A DNA stretch of 64,000 nt from RFSX01 sp964591455 (GTDB lineage: Bacteria; Bacteroidota; Bacteroidia; Chitinophagales; Saprospiraceae): NCBI GenBank assembly GCA_964591455.1, contig CAZQDZ010000012.1, forward strand, positions 1 to 64,000, written 5' to 3'. Every line of letters begins with the position of its first letter. The stretch's first letter is position 1. Of the stretch, positions 53,058 to 61,924 are shown piece after piece. The notes below the pieces were generated by a model, which worked only from the letters and a program-made list of their open reading frames with translations, ran no database searches and was not told the DNA's origin. The position numbers were made by a program, and so were the translations under genes.

Positions 53058-53756
53058 ATGAAACACATACTCTCCATTACACTCACAATGTTAATTTGTA
53101 CTATCGTCTATTGCCAAGACCAATTGCGAATAGACGTTTTCCCTAATAATTACAAACCAGTCTTTGAATGTGAACTGCCTAAAGCAGATAGGATCAGAGA
53201 CATTCAGGAAGGTTATCCTTCAGACTGGATTCGAGCGGAAGAATATATATCTACAAAGCTGACACTACAGGGAAGTGAAGTGCTGGTCGCTGAGGGAGAG
53301 AATGAGTCCTTCTCTATGTCTCAGAAAGAGATATTGGCTAAGGCGACAGTCGGTGATGAGATTATTATAGATGTGGTTTATAGAGAAGAGAATGCGGCTA
53401 CTAATGAGCCAGATAAGCGGCATCTTAGTTTTGAATTGTCTGTTGTGCCAGATTCCAAAGCGATTTTTCCTGGAGGAGGATCAGCCTTGGATTACTACAT
53501 CCAAGAACAAGTAATTAGTAAGTTGCCAGCACATGATAAGACAGACCTGGAATTGGTGTCTTTTGTCTTTACGGTAGATAGTCAAGGGAGGACTGGTGAA
53601 ATAGAGATGTTAGAATTCTGTCCGCTTATGCAGGTTCAGAGCCTTATTATAGATGCCATCAATGCGATGCCAAGATGGGAACCTGCCAAAGATAAAATAG
53701 GAGAATCTGTGCCTCAGGAGTTTCAGCTCAGACTGGGATACATGGTTGGTTGTTAG
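53058..53756 (+). CDS. Secreted protein with TonB-C-like domain
   Basis: 232 residues with signal peptide MKHILSITLTMLICTIVYCQ. The C-terminal 90 residues (FPGGGSALDYYIQEQVISKL, FVFTVDSQGRTGEIEML, IIDAINAMPRWEPAKDKIG, EFQLRLGY) are a TonB C-terminal-like fold, as often found in Bacteroidota proteins that are not true TonB. The N-terminal half is unassigned. Probably periplasmic; no proline-rich spacer or membrane anchor, so it is not the energy-coupling TonB itself. Confidence 0.7.
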   Translation: MKHILSITLTMLICTIVYCQDQLRIDVFPNNYKPVFECELPKADRIRDIQEGYPSDWIRAEEYISTKLTLQGSEVLVAEGENESFSMSQKEILAKATVGDEIIIDVVYREENAATNEPDKRHLSFELSVVPDSKAIFPGGGSALDYYIQEQVISKLPAHDKTDLELVSFVFTVDSQGRTGEIEMLEFCPLMQVQSLIIDAINAMPRWEPAKDKIGESVPQEFQLRLGYMVGC

Positions 53757-53782
53757 ATTACAGGAAGTGAAAATATGAGCAC

Positions 53783-53815
53783 AAAAAAAGCTGCCACTTA
53801 TAAGGAAGTGGCAGC
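53783..53815 (-). terminator. Intrinsic terminator after the Hsp20 gene
   Basis: GCTGCCACTT (53790-53799) and AAGTGGCAGC (53806-53815) form a perfect 10-bp stem. On the minus strand it is followed by seven Ts, so it terminates the Hsp20 transcript. The hairpin also lies just past the plus-strand stop at 53756. Confidence 0.75.
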
Positions 53816-53883
53816 GGCCCAATTCGGGCTCTTATTCGGCTTAGTTAAAACGAAAACCAAGATAGTATCAGCTAAGTTTCAAT

Positions 53884-54342
53884 TTAGCTGATAGTTATTG
53901 TCCGTGGCGCTTTCTCTTTAGCTTCTTCTTTCTTGTTTAGTGAAATTTTAAGAATGCCATTCTCATAAGCGGCATCGATAGCTTCTGCGTCTATTGTCTT
54001 AGGCAGGTGAAATGACTTAGTGAATGAATTGTAATTAAATTCTCTTCTTCTGAATTTTAATCCATCGTTCTCTGTGCTGTTGTCCTCATCCTCAGTTTTG
54101 TTTTTTTCACTCACTTTTACAATCAGTTGATCCTTTTCGACTTTGATTTCAAAATCTTCCTTTTTCAGGCCTGGCGCTGCTAAGTGTATTTCGAAGCCAT
54201 CTTTCTGCTCCATGATGTTAACCGATGGTCTGTTGAAAGAAAAATGGGAGTCTGTCAACTCATTCATGCCTTTTTGAAAGAAATCATCCAAAATTGATGA
54301 AAATGGGTTGGCAGGTACTGGTCTGTTAAATCTGATATTCAT
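53884..54342 (-). CDS. Small heat-shock protein, Hsp20/alpha-crystallin family
   Basis: 152 residues from ATG 54342; the frame extends to 54405 but without domain features. Residues 45-145 are an alpha-crystallin domain (SVNIMEQKDGFEIHLAAPGL; DQLIVKVSEKN; EFNYNSFTKSFHLPKTID; AAYENGILKISLNKKEEA). It holds unfolding proteins in the cytoplasm. The C-terminal tail ends PRTITIS, with an I-x-I-like anchoring motif. Confidence 0.9.
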   Translation of the reverse strand: MNIRFNRPVPANPFSSILDDFFQKGMNELTDSHFSFNRPSVNIMEQKDGFEIHLAAPGLKKEDFEIKVEKDQLIVKVSEKNKTEDEDNSTENDGLKFRRREFNYNSFTKSFHLPKTIDAEAIDAAYENGILKISLNKKEEAKEKAPRTITIS

Positions 54343-54513
54343 TGTTGTATTGTTTATTTGTTTAAAATCAAATTGACAATCAACTATTATCAAGGTGTGG
54401 ACCATTCCATTATTTAGGCCAATAGGTCAGCATAAATTAAAAGTACATGACAATATGACATGTAGATTTAAAAATGACTGACAATATGGCTTAAAAATTT
54501 ATATATTACTACC

Positions 54514-55203
54514 TTATTTCAACTGAAACTCTAAAAACTGGATTGTTCGCTTATCCTCCAGATGCATTTTTTCATAGAATGTGAGTATATCAAGGTCAGG
54601 ATTCGGCAAGTCTCCCTTATATATATCTGGGCTATCCATGAGAAGCTGATGCCCAAATTCTGCAATGACCTCTTTGGTATGCAAATAGAGAGGTTCTGAA
54701 TCAGTTTTGAGATATATACTATTTCCAGCACGCAGCACTTTCTTATATATGTTCAGAAAGTTGGGTGAGGTAAGCCGACGATTATATTTCGAATCTTTCA
54801 AAAAAGGGTCGGGGAAGGTGATCCAGATCTGATCTACTTCCTCTGCCGTGAAGAACAAATCCAGGACTTCTATCTTAATGCGCAAGAATGCCACATTTTC
54901 CAGCCCTAGCTCTAAAGCAGTCTTAGCGCCTTTCCATATACGGGCTCCCTTAATATCTACGCCGATGAAATTTCTATCAGGATATCGTTCTGCCAACCCT
55001 AGGCAATATTCACCACGACCACAGGCCAGTTCCAGGGTAATAGGATTATCATTCTTGAAATGTACTTTGGACCATTGTCCATTCATGGTCATGCTTTCTC
55101 CAGATGGCCCCTTCAGTTCTTGGCTGCCATATTGAAAGCTTTCATACACATTTGGAAATGTTAAGTTTTCTGTAAACTTGAGGAGTTTGTTTCTCCTAGT
55201 CAT
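54514..55203 (-). CDS. trmB: tRNA (guanine-N7)-methyltransferase
   Basis: 229 residues from ATG 55203 (MTRRNKLLKF); the longer reading to 55269 adds an unlikely extension. SAM-binding motif ITLELACGRGEYCLGLA, the acidic motif IGVDIKGARIWKGAK, and the TrmB signature WITFPDPFLKDSKYNRRLTS are all present. It makes m7G46 in the tRNA variable loop. No operon; the barrel gene starts 74 bp away, on the other strand. Confidence 0.93.
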   Translation of the reverse strand: MTRRNKLLKFTENLTFPNVYESFQYGSQELKGPSGESMTMNGQWSKVHFKNDNPITLELACGRGEYCLGLAERYPDRNFIGVDIKGARIWKGAKTALELGLENVAFLRIKIEVLDLFFTAEEVDQIWITFPDPFLKDSKYNRRLTSPNFLNIYKKVLRAGNSIYLKTDSEPLYLHTKEVIAEFGHQLLMDSPDIYKGDLPNPDLDILTFYEKMHLEDKRTIQFLEFQLK

Positions 55204-55277
55204 GCAATTATTGACATTTAGTACGTTGATGAGATTACGCCAATAAAAATATTCTATTTTAGGACCCAAATCATAAG

Positions 55278-56162
55278 ATGAGACAGTTGATTATACTTGT
55301 AATGTTGTTTTATGTCTGTGAAATGATGGCACAGCATAAAATTGGTATCAGAGCTGGGTTAAACCAATCGACGTTTTCAGCTTCTTCCCTGGAGGAAGGA
55401 GAGAGTTACAGTCTCAATGGAGGTTTCCACTTTGGTGTAAATTACACATATCAGCTCACACCGAGATTTGGTATAAGAGGAGAGCTGCTTTTTACCCAGA
55501 GAGGGTCTGCCTTTGACTATGAAGATTCTGATTCTTATGCATTCATCACACCATTTGGAAGTGCTACAGCGCCTTTTTTTGAATTTGGAGAAGTAGATAC
55601 TGAGATAGAACATTCCAATGGATATTTATCTTTTCCGATTACTGCTCAGTTTGATTTAAATGATAAAATAGAGCTATTTGGAGGCATCTCTTTTGACCTT
55701 CTCATTATCCCTACTGGTAGAGGTACCCAAGAATTTACTAGCTCCAGCAGAGCGGAAGACATATTCTTTAGAAGAACCCTAGAGCATAGTTATAGAGGAG
55801 ATGAAATAGGTGAATTATCCAGATTTTTCAATCCTATAATTCCCACTTCATTTATCCCCATTATAATCAATGATCAGGAGGTGAACATAGTGAGAACTGA
55901 GACGGCTTATTACAATTTGAGACCAGGTGACCTAGACGGTACTAAATTCAATCTATTCGACTCTCATGTTATCCTTGGCTTTAATTATTTCATTAATAAT
56001 GGATTCTACATAGGACTGAGGGGAGAGTTAGGATTATTAGACATCACCAATGAAGGTGCTGACTTTAGCCTAAGGTCCATAGGAGAAAATGACACTTATA
56101 TTAGAAGAGATGATAGAGACTTGTCTAGGAGTCTTAGTCTGTCGGTCGGATTTAGGTTCTAG
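55278..56162 (+). CDS. PorT-like outer-membrane beta-barrel protein
   Basis: 294 residues with signal peptide (MRQLIILVMLFYVCEMMAQ). Strands typical of an eight-stranded barrel: KIGIRAGLNQSTF, GGFHFGVNYTYQLTPRFGIR, GELLFTQRGS, YLSFPITAQFDL, ending SLSLSVGFRF. It belongs to the outer-membrane beta-barrel family (PF13568) that also holds PorT. It differs from true PorT in having long acidic loops, so role in T9SS is not implied. Confidence 0.8.
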   Translation: MRQLIILVMLFYVCEMMAQHKIGIRAGLNQSTFSASSLEEGESYSLNGGFHFGVNYTYQLTPRFGIRGELLFTQRGSAFDYEDSDSYAFITPFGSATAPFFEFGEVDTEIEHSNGYLSFPITAQFDLNDKIELFGGISFDLLIIPTGRGTQEFTSSSRAEDIFFRRTLEHSYRGDEIGELSRFFNPIIPTSFIPIIINDQEVNIVRTETAYYNLRPGDLDGTKFNLFDSHVILGFNYFINNGFYIGLRGELGLLDITNEGADFSLRSIGENDTYIRRDDRDLSRSLSLSVGFRF

Positions 56163-56164
56163 TA

Positions 56165-56716
56165 TCAAGATAAATAGAATCCATTTTCAGGGTTATATCC
56201 CTGTATGCCATCATAGTGCTTTTCTAAATAAGAGATATCCTTATCACTGTTATCTGTTGTATAGAAAAGTGGCAAGAATTTGAATTCCCTTGTTTTATAA
56301 TCCATTACCACTGGTAGTATAGGAATGTTAGCGATTCTGGCTACATGATAGAATCCGGTTTTGAATTTTTCTACCCTTGATCTGCTGCCCTCTGGAGCAA
56401 AGAGGATGGTGAGGATTTCTCTTTTGTTGTACTGATCTACGACAGCTTGGACAAAATTACTGGATTGACTTCTATCGACGGCTATACCCCCTAGCTTGGT
56501 CATAAACCAACCTTTAGGAGGCTTGAATAGCGATGCCTTGCCTATATATTTTGCATCCATCTTCAATACACTTCTTACCATTACCCCTAATGGGAAGTCC
56601 CAGTTAGAAGTATGAGGTCCTGCTATGATTATTTTCTTTTTGACATCTGGGTGATGATTGCCTACAATTTGCCATTTGAGAAGCTTGAGTATGGATTTAC
56701 TTACTGCACTGGTCAT
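56165..56716 (-). CDS. 1-acyl-glycerol-3-phosphate acyltransferase-like protein
   Basis: 183 residues. The PlsC motif H-x4-D is present as HTSNWD, motif III as FAPEGSRS, plus GWFMTKLGGIAVDRS and IPILPVVMD. At 183 residues it is shorter than E. coli PlsC (about 245) and lacks an N-terminal membrane helix, like the compact acyltransferases of this superfamily that acylate phospholipid or lyso-lipid. Stop-to-stop distance to the barrel gene is 2 bp. Confidence 0.85.
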   Translation of the reverse strand: MTSAVSKSILKLLKWQIVGNHHPDVKKKIIIAGPHTSNWDFPLGVMVRSVLKMDAKYIGKASLFKPPKGWFMTKLGGIAVDRSQSSNFVQAVVDQYNKREILTILFAPEGSRSRVEKFKTGFYHVARIANIPILPVVMDYKTREFKFLPLFYTTDNSDKDISYLEKHYDGIQGYNPENGFYLS

Positions 56717-56795
56717 GATGCCAAAGATAGTTTTATAGTTATTTTTTTAGGATATTTTAAACCAAACATACATCTGTAAGTCATAGAAGTAGGAT

Positions 56796-57344
56796 ATGAA
56801 ACAAAGCTATTCAGATATAGAGATCTTAGAGAAACTGTCAGATGATGCCAGTTTTGATAAAGGGATCTATATGTTGGTGAAGGAGTTTCAAGAACGGCTC
56901 TATTGGCATATTAGACGAATGGTGCATCGTCATGAAGACGCAGATGATGTACTGCAGAATACTTTTTTGAAGGTTGTGAATCATATCCATGGATTTAATC
57001 GACAGTCGAAACTGTATACCTGGTTGTATAGGATTGCGACAAATGAATCACTTGCTTTTATAAAGAAACAAAAAGCTAAGCAGGTGATTCAAGGTGAGGA
57101 AAAGCTTGATTTTTTAGCGAAGGAGGACCCCTATTTTGATGCAGATGACCTCTTGTTAAAATTGGTGCAAGCTGTCGAGACTTTGCCTGAAAAGCAAAGA
57201 ACGGTATTCAATTTGAGATACTATGATGACATGAGTTACAAAGATATGGCTGTAGTGACAGAAACCAGTGTTGGAGCATTGAAAGCCTCATATCATCACG
57301 CGGTGAAGAAAATTGAGAAATATATCACCGAGCGCACATTATAG
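56796..57344 (+). CDS. ECF RNA polymerase sigma factor
   Basis: 182 residues. Region 2 (LYWHIRRMVHRHEDADDVLQ, NTFLKVVNHIHGF, KLYTWLYRIATNES) and region 4 (LVQAVETLPEKQRTVFNLRY, YDDMSYKDMAVVTETSVGAL, KASYHHAVKKIEKYI) are complete. It directs RNA polymerase to a small regulon, probably envelope-stress genes. The next gene follows by 2 bp and encodes a likely anti-sigma factor, then a Spy/CpxP-like protein. Confidence 0.92.
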   Translation: MKQSYSDIEILEKLSDDASFDKGIYMLVKEFQERLYWHIRRMVHRHEDADDVLQNTFLKVVNHIHGFNRQSKLYTWLYRIATNESLAFIKKQKAKQVIQGEEKLDFLAKEDPYFDADDLLLKLVQAVETLPEKQRTVFNLRYYDDMSYKDMAVVTETSVGALKASYHHAVKKIEKYITERTL

Positions 57345-57346
57345 AA

Positions 57347-57928
57347 ATGAAGGAAGGAAACATACCAAACGAATTACCTAAAGATTATTTCGAGAGATTT
57401 CCAGAAAGGATAAAACATCGAATAGAAAATGATGATACAAATTATCAGAGCCAGATTCTTACAGCGATAGGAAAGAGAACACCTTATAAGACACCTGAAG
57501 GGTATTTTGATGGCTTAACTGATCGAATTATCAGAAACTGTGATACTACTACAGCAAAACAAGAGAAAAGGATAGCCAAAACAAGGCCTCTGAGTCCACG
57601 AAGATGGATGCTGGTTGCCGCAACATTGACTTTGCTATTGATGTATACCTACCCCTGGAAGGACAATGGGATACTGCAACCTACAGAAATAGTACAATTG
57701 GGCTTAGAGGACAGTAACGAATCGCTTTCTGAAGAAGAAAGTCTAGTGATGATAGAGCTTATAGAAGATTATACTGAGGAAGAGATATGGCAGGAGGCAA
57801 TGGCATCTATGGTCTCAGAAGGTCAAGTTGTAGAAAGCTTTCTGAATGAAATAAATGATACAGAATTAAACCTTTATCTAGATTTACTGCTCTCAGATAT
57901 AACTGATTTAGAATTAAACTCACTATAG
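57347..57928 (+). CDS. Putative anti-sigma factor, single-pass membrane protein
   Basis: 193 residues. N-terminal cytoplasmic half with two short repeats (NELPKDYFERFPERIKHRI and YKTPEGYFDGLTDRIIRNC), a membrane helix at about 85-102 (WMLVAATLTLLLMYTYPW), and an acidic C-terminal domain. Position directly after the ECF sigma gene and the membrane topology support an anti-sigma role. No zinc-finger (ZAS) motif is present, so the mode of binding is unknown. Confidence 0.65.
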   Translation: MKEGNIPNELPKDYFERFPERIKHRIENDDTNYQSQILTAIGKRTPYKTPEGYFDGLTDRIIRNCDTTTAKQEKRIAKTRPLSPRRWMLVAATLTLLLMYTYPWKDNGILQPTEIVQLGLEDSNESLSEEESLVMIELIEDYTEEEIWQEAMASMVSEGQVVESFLNEINDTELNLYLDLLLSDITDLELNSL

Positions 57929-57960
57929 AAAATTATATTCTGAATTATAACAATTAGACT

Positions 57961-58425
57961 ATGAAACAAATATTTTATGCACTGCTGTTTATCTTCTCTG
58001 CATCTTCCATAGAAGCGCAACCCGAACATAAAGAGATAGAAGAAAGATTAGAGTCTAGAAGGGTGGCTTATATTACACAGGAGCTTAATCTTTCAGTAGA
58101 AGAGGCACAAGCATTTTGGCCGATATATAATGCCCACAGGAAAGAAGTAAAGACACTTAGAGAAGCGCATAAGATGCAGTCAGATGACCAGGCAAAACGC
58201 AATTTGTCTGATATCTTTTCTCATGAAGAAAAGGCATTAGAATTGAAGAAAAACTATGCGAATCAAGTCGTAGATATTATTGGAGAGGAAAGGACAATTC
58301 ATCTTATAACCAGTGAGCGCAGATTTAGAGAAAGAATGATTAGAGGTATACAAAGCAAAACTAGATCAGGAGGACGTAGAGGCGGATTTCAATCGGGTGA
58401 TAGAGGACATCGTGGAGGTAACTAA
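57961..58425 (+). CDS. Spy/CpxP-like periplasmic protein
   Basis: 154 residues with signal peptide (MKQIFYALLFIFSASSIEAQ). The middle is helical (RRVAYITQELNLSVEEAQAF, WPIYNAHRKEVKTLREA), with the ITQELNLSVEEAQAFWPIY motif typical of Bacteroidota relatives of the LTXXQ/Spy-CpxP group of chaperone-sensors. It ends in a Gly/Arg-rich tail (GRRGGFQSGDRGHRGGN). In the sigma/anti-sigma operon it probably senses or buffers misfolded periplasmic proteins. Confidence 0.72.
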   Translation: MKQIFYALLFIFSASSIEAQPEHKEIEERLESRRVAYITQELNLSVEEAQAFWPIYNAHRKEVKTLREAHKMQSDDQAKRNLSDIFSHEEKALELKKNYANQVVDIIGEERTIHLITSERRFRERMIRGIQSKTRSGGRRGGFQSGDRGHRGGN

Positions 58426-58483
58426 ATACATTTAAGACGTATGTGTAGAAGCGTTCCTGGGTAGAAAAGTGTTAAAAAAATAG

Positions 58484-58513
58484 AGCCGGAAACAAATTGT
58501 TTTCGGCTTTTTT
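58484..58513 (+). terminator. Intrinsic terminator after the sigma-factor operon
   Basis: AGCCGGAAACAA and TTGTTTTCGGCT (58484-58508) form a stem with one G-T pair and a small bulge, followed by six Ts. It lies 58 bp past the stop codon of the Spy-like gene. Between it and the next gene (58779) I see no other feature. Confidence 0.72.
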
Positions 58514-58778
58514 AATTTTTTGATTTCGAAGTATGGATTAAAAAAGGTACAGGCTATAATAGGATTAATTGATCTTAAAACAACCTGAATATTTGAGTAT
58601 GAAGAAAGTATCTATTGGTGTAATTAATTATATGTAATCCGTTAAAAGGCTTATCCTAGATAGATACGCATTAGCCATATAATGAATGTCAAATTTAAAC
58701 CTTATCAAATGGTTAACTAACTTACCTAAAAGCCTATATTTACGATTAGAATTATAATCTGAACACGAAGTAATTTTA

Positions 58779-60194
58779 ATGGAGAACAGAACGAAACGAG
58801 ATTTATCGTTTTTAAATCGAGTATCTGATTTCGAAGCCAACTTTGAGAAAGGAATTAAAGTCAATTACGAGGAAAAGACCTTTCTCGAAATCATCAGGTT
58901 CTACGAAGAAGAATTGCAATACGGAAAAGCACTAGAAGTTGCTGATATAGCCCTAACTCAGTACCCTTATAGGTCTGACTTTTATATAATAAAGGCTCGA
59001 CTTCTATTTCAAACTAATTTCCATCAGGAAGCACTTGACATCCTGTGCAAAGCAGAAAAATTATCCCCCTACGAATCGGATATATCAATACTGAAAATTA
59101 GAATCCTCGCTTTTCAGGGAAAAATCACAGATGCAAAGAATATATTAGAAGAGATGAAGTCTGTTATCTCTTCTGATGATTTATCAGATTTATATCTGAG
59201 TGAATCTTATATAGATGAATACATGCAGGACTACTTGACCATGTATGATCATCTTACCAAGGCAGTCATAAGTGATATGACTAATGAAGAAGCCATGGAA
59301 AGATTAGGCTTTGCCGTACAGTTGTGTAAGAATTTTAATCAGAGTGTGGCTTTCCACGAAACTATTCTTGATGAGCAACCGTACAATTATCTTGCATGGT
59401 ATAATCTAGGTCATGCCTTTAATTGCCTGGGAGAATATACTGAAGCGATAGATGCGCTGGAGTATTCCTTTATAGTCGAGAATAATTTTGAGAATGGATA
59501 TCTTGATTGCGCTGATATTTGTATACAAGAGAAAAGGTATCAAAGAGCACTGAAGATATACGAATTATATATCTCCATCTTTGGTATCAATGAAGAGGTG
59601 CTTATTAATATGGCAGAGTGTGAGTACGAACTCGAAAATCTAAATAGAGCTAGAATTATACTCAATAAATTACTGAAGCTAGACCCTTATAACGATGAAG
59701 TTTACTTCAAATTAGGATTATGCTATGCCAAAGCAGAAAAGTGGAACAAAGCTATTAATGCATTCCACAAAGCAATCACGCTGGAGAGTCAGTGCGAAGA
59801 CTACTACTTACAGATAGCACATGCTCATTATGCATTAGGCAGTTATTCTAAAGCAGAATTTTTCTTTAGACAAGCGGTAAGCATTGGCCCAGAAAGGAGT
59901 ATGCTGTGGAAAGATTTTGTGGTATTTCTAATTAAGATAGGAAAAAGGAAAGAAGCGTTGGACCTCATAGAGGAATCTGATGCATGTACGTTTGGTCCAG
60001 AGTTGATTTATTGTAAAGCTGTGGCGATGTATCTGAGAAATGAGAAAGAGGCGGCATACAAAATTTTTGAAGAAGCACTAATAGAAGATTTTAAAATACA
60101 TCAATTTATATTTCAAATCGAACCTGAATTAATGTTAGATTCAGATCTTCAGTCTATGATTTCTTACTATAGAGGAGAGATTAGTACATCCTAA
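58779..60194 (+). CDS. Cytoplasmic TPR-repeat protein
   Basis: 471 residues, no signal peptide. Around ten TPR units fill residues 55-440 (GKALEVADIALTQYPYRSDF; YNYLAWYNLGHAFNCLGEYT; YNDEVYFKLGLCYAKAEKWN; YLQIAHAHYALGSYSKAEFF). The N terminus (LSFLNRVSDFEANFEKGIKV) is highly charged. A protein-interaction scaffold; partner unknown. It is conserved as a stand-alone gene in this group as far as I can recall. Confidence 0.75.
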   Translation: MENRTKRDLSFLNRVSDFEANFEKGIKVNYEEKTFLEIIRFYEEELQYGKALEVADIALTQYPYRSDFYIIKARLLFQTNFHQEALDILCKAEKLSPYESDISILKIRILAFQGKITDAKNILEEMKSVISSDDLSDLYLSESYIDEYMQDYLTMYDHLTKAVISDMTNEEAMERLGFAVQLCKNFNQSVAFHETILDEQPYNYLAWYNLGHAFNCLGEYTEAIDALEYSFIVENNFENGYLDCADICIQEKRYQRALKIYELYISIFGINEEVLINMAECEYELENLNRARIILNKLLKLDPYNDEVYFKLGLCYAKAEKWNKAINAFHKAITLESQCEDYYLQIAHAHYALGSYSKAEFFFRQAVSIGPERSMLWKDFVVFLIKIGKRKEALDLIEESDACTFGPELIYCKAVAMYLRNEKEAAYKIFEEALIEDFKIHQFIFQIEPELMLDSDLQSMISYYRGEISTS

Positions 60195-60232
60195 CCAAAC
60201 AGATAATTACTCAATCTCGTTTTTATATTTTT

Positions 60233-60267
60233 GAAGGCAATTGGTACACAATTGCCTTCTCAGTTTT
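60233..60267. terminator. Bidirectional hairpin between the TPR and glucokinase genes
   Basis: GAAGGCAATTG (60233-60243) pairs exactly with CAATTGCCTTC (60249-60259). Plus-strand T-rich sequence (CAGTTTTT) follows and A-rich sequence precedes, so it can stop both converging genes. Confidence 0.65.
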
Positions 60268-60279
60268 TATGTAGGGGAA

Positions 60280-61023
60280 TTAGTTTTTGTTAGCCGTAGC
60301 ATAAGCGGCGCCAATGATGCCTGCATCATTTTTTAGTTCTGCAGGCACTACATGGGGTAGGTCTTGAAACCCTTCTGAGAACAACTCAAACTTCTTACTT
60401 ATACCCCCACCTAGTATAATCAGCTTTGGGTAGAACAAACTATTGATGTATCGCAGATACTCGCCTAACTCCTGCCCGTATGTTTCCCATGATAGTTCAA
60501 GCCTCTTGCGAGCAGCATTGGAAACTAACTTCTCAGCCTTTTTGCCTTTGAAATTGATTTGGCCCAGCTCTGTATTAGGTAACAAAACACCGTTCTTAAA
60601 TACTGCAGAACCTATTCCAGTGCCTAGGGTCAGAAGGATGACTGTGCCCATCAAGTCTTTTCCCTTGCCATAACCCAGCTCGGCCTGACCTGCTGCATCT
60701 GCATCATTCAGTATAGGAACGTCAATAGCCAGCTTCTCAGATATTTTATCTACTATCGGAAATCCTACCCATCCTTTATCAATGTTGCTGGCTGTCAGAG
60801 ATTTTCCGTCTTTTATTACGGAAGGGAAACCAATGCCAACTGGCTTGTCTTTCCAATCAAAAAAATCAACTAATTCAGAGATAACCTTAATAATGTCATC
60901 CACTTTTCCACCTTCTGGCGTTTGAATTTTATGTCGCTTATGAAGTAGTTCACCAGTCTCCAAATTTACTGGGGCTCCTTTGATGCCCGTCGCACCGACA
61001 TCTATTCCTAGTGCAGTCCTCAT
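60280..61023 (-). CDS. ppgK: Polyphosphate glucokinase (ROK family)
   Basis: 247 residues. The phosphate-1 motif GIDVGATGIKG and phosphate-2 LTLGTGIGSAVFKNG are present, with the catalytic DADAAGQAE (Asp near 114-116). The family zinc motif CxCG is absent and instead ELGQINFKGKKAEKLVSNAA appears, as in polyphosphate-dependent glucokinases of the PpgK group. It phosphorylates glucose using polyphosphate or ATP. Together with the sugar porter and GH genes it fits carbohydrate use, but it is not in their operon. Confidence 0.85.
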   Translation of the reverse strand: MRTALGIDVGATGIKGAPVNLETGELLHKRHKIQTPEGGKVDDIIKVISELVDFFDWKDKPVGIGFPSVIKDGKSLTASNIDKGWVGFPIVDKISEKLAIDVPILNDADAAGQAELGYGKGKDLMGTVILLTLGTGIGSAVFKNGVLLPNTELGQINFKGKKAEKLVSNAARKRLELSWETYGQELGEYLRYINSLFYPKLIILGGGISKKFELFSEGFQDLPHVVPAELKNDAGIIGAAYATANKN

Positions 61024-61041
61024 AGTTTTCTCACCTTTAAT

Positions 61042-61917
61042 TTAATTCAAAGATCTTGCCTCAAGAATCAAGATATCCTCTGTCGGTTTATCTAAGTTGT
61101 CAGTAGCGGCTTCAGCAATCTTATCCAAAACATCGAAACCATAAATTAGTCTACCATATACGGTATACTCTCCATCTAACTGAGGAGCACCACCCAATTC
61201 AATATATTTTTCTATTTGTTCTTCAGAGTAATCCATGGCAAGATTCGACTGTGTACGTTCAAATTGTTTACGTGTAAAAGATTGTCCATCGACGATGTAA
61301 AACTGAGACCCAGAAGAACGCTTTTCAGGATTAACATTATCGGGCAATCTAGCAGCTGCTAATGCACCTCTGTAATGAAGCCAATCTACACTTATCTCAT
61401 GAGGAATAGATTCAGGCTCAGCTCTTCTTTTACCACCTTGTCGGCTCTTATTATCGCCACCCTGTATCATAAAGCCATCTATGACTCGATGAAAGTAAAT
61501 ACCATTATAGTAACCATCGTCCACTAGTGTGCTGAACTGCTTCAAATGGCCTGGTGTGTCTTCATTCAATCGTACAACCAAATCTCCTTCTGACGTTTTT
61601 ATCAGCACCTGGCAGTAATCAGTAGGGTGTACTATGATTTCTTCTTGCCTGTGTATAACCTTGTTTCCTGACCTAGCTTCTAGCTCTATTATATGCCTGC
61701 CAGAGCTGAAGAAAGTGTAATCTAAATCCTTGTTTGTAGAAACAGGATTACCATTTACTTTCCATACTTGGCTAGTGATGTTTTCTGATTTGTTTTCAAA
61801 GCGTATCCTAGCAGGTATTTCATACGACGCCTGAGTATCACTTTGTTGGAAAGTAACCACAGGAGTTTTGCATTGCCACAAAGCGATGCAACAAATAAAG
61901 GCTAGGAAATACTTCAA
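61042..61917 (-). CDS. Cyclophilin-type PPIase lipoprotein with PKD-like domain
   Basis: 291 residues. Signal ends ALWQC (Cys16). Residues 30-95 form a PKD-like beta domain (IPARIRFENKSENITSQVWK; YTFFSSGRHIIELEARSG). Residues 105-285 are a cyclophilin domain (YYNGIYFHRVIDGFMIQGGD, RSSGSQFYIVDG, LDGEYTVYGRLIYGFDVLD). It carries a helical insert (SFTRKQFERTQSNLAMDYSE) shared with the neighbour. It speeds proline isomerisation in the periplasm. Tandem with the next gene, 8 bp apart, both lipoproteins. Confidence 0.87.
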   Translation of the reverse strand: MKYFLAFICCIALWQCKTPVVTFQQSDTQASYEIPARIRFENKSENITSQVWKVNGNPVSTNKDLDYTFFSSGRHIIELEARSGNKVIHRQEEIIVHPTDYCQVLIKTSEGDLVVRLNEDTPGHLKQFSTLVDDGYYNGIYFHRVIDGFMIQGGDNKSRQGGKRRAEPESIPHEISVDWLHYRGALAAARLPDNVNPEKRSSGSQFYIVDGQSFTRKQFERTQSNLAMDYSEEQIEKYIELGGAPQLDGEYTVYGRLIYGFDVLDKIAEAATDNLDKPTEDILILEARSLN

Positions 61918-61924
61918 GAAAAAT

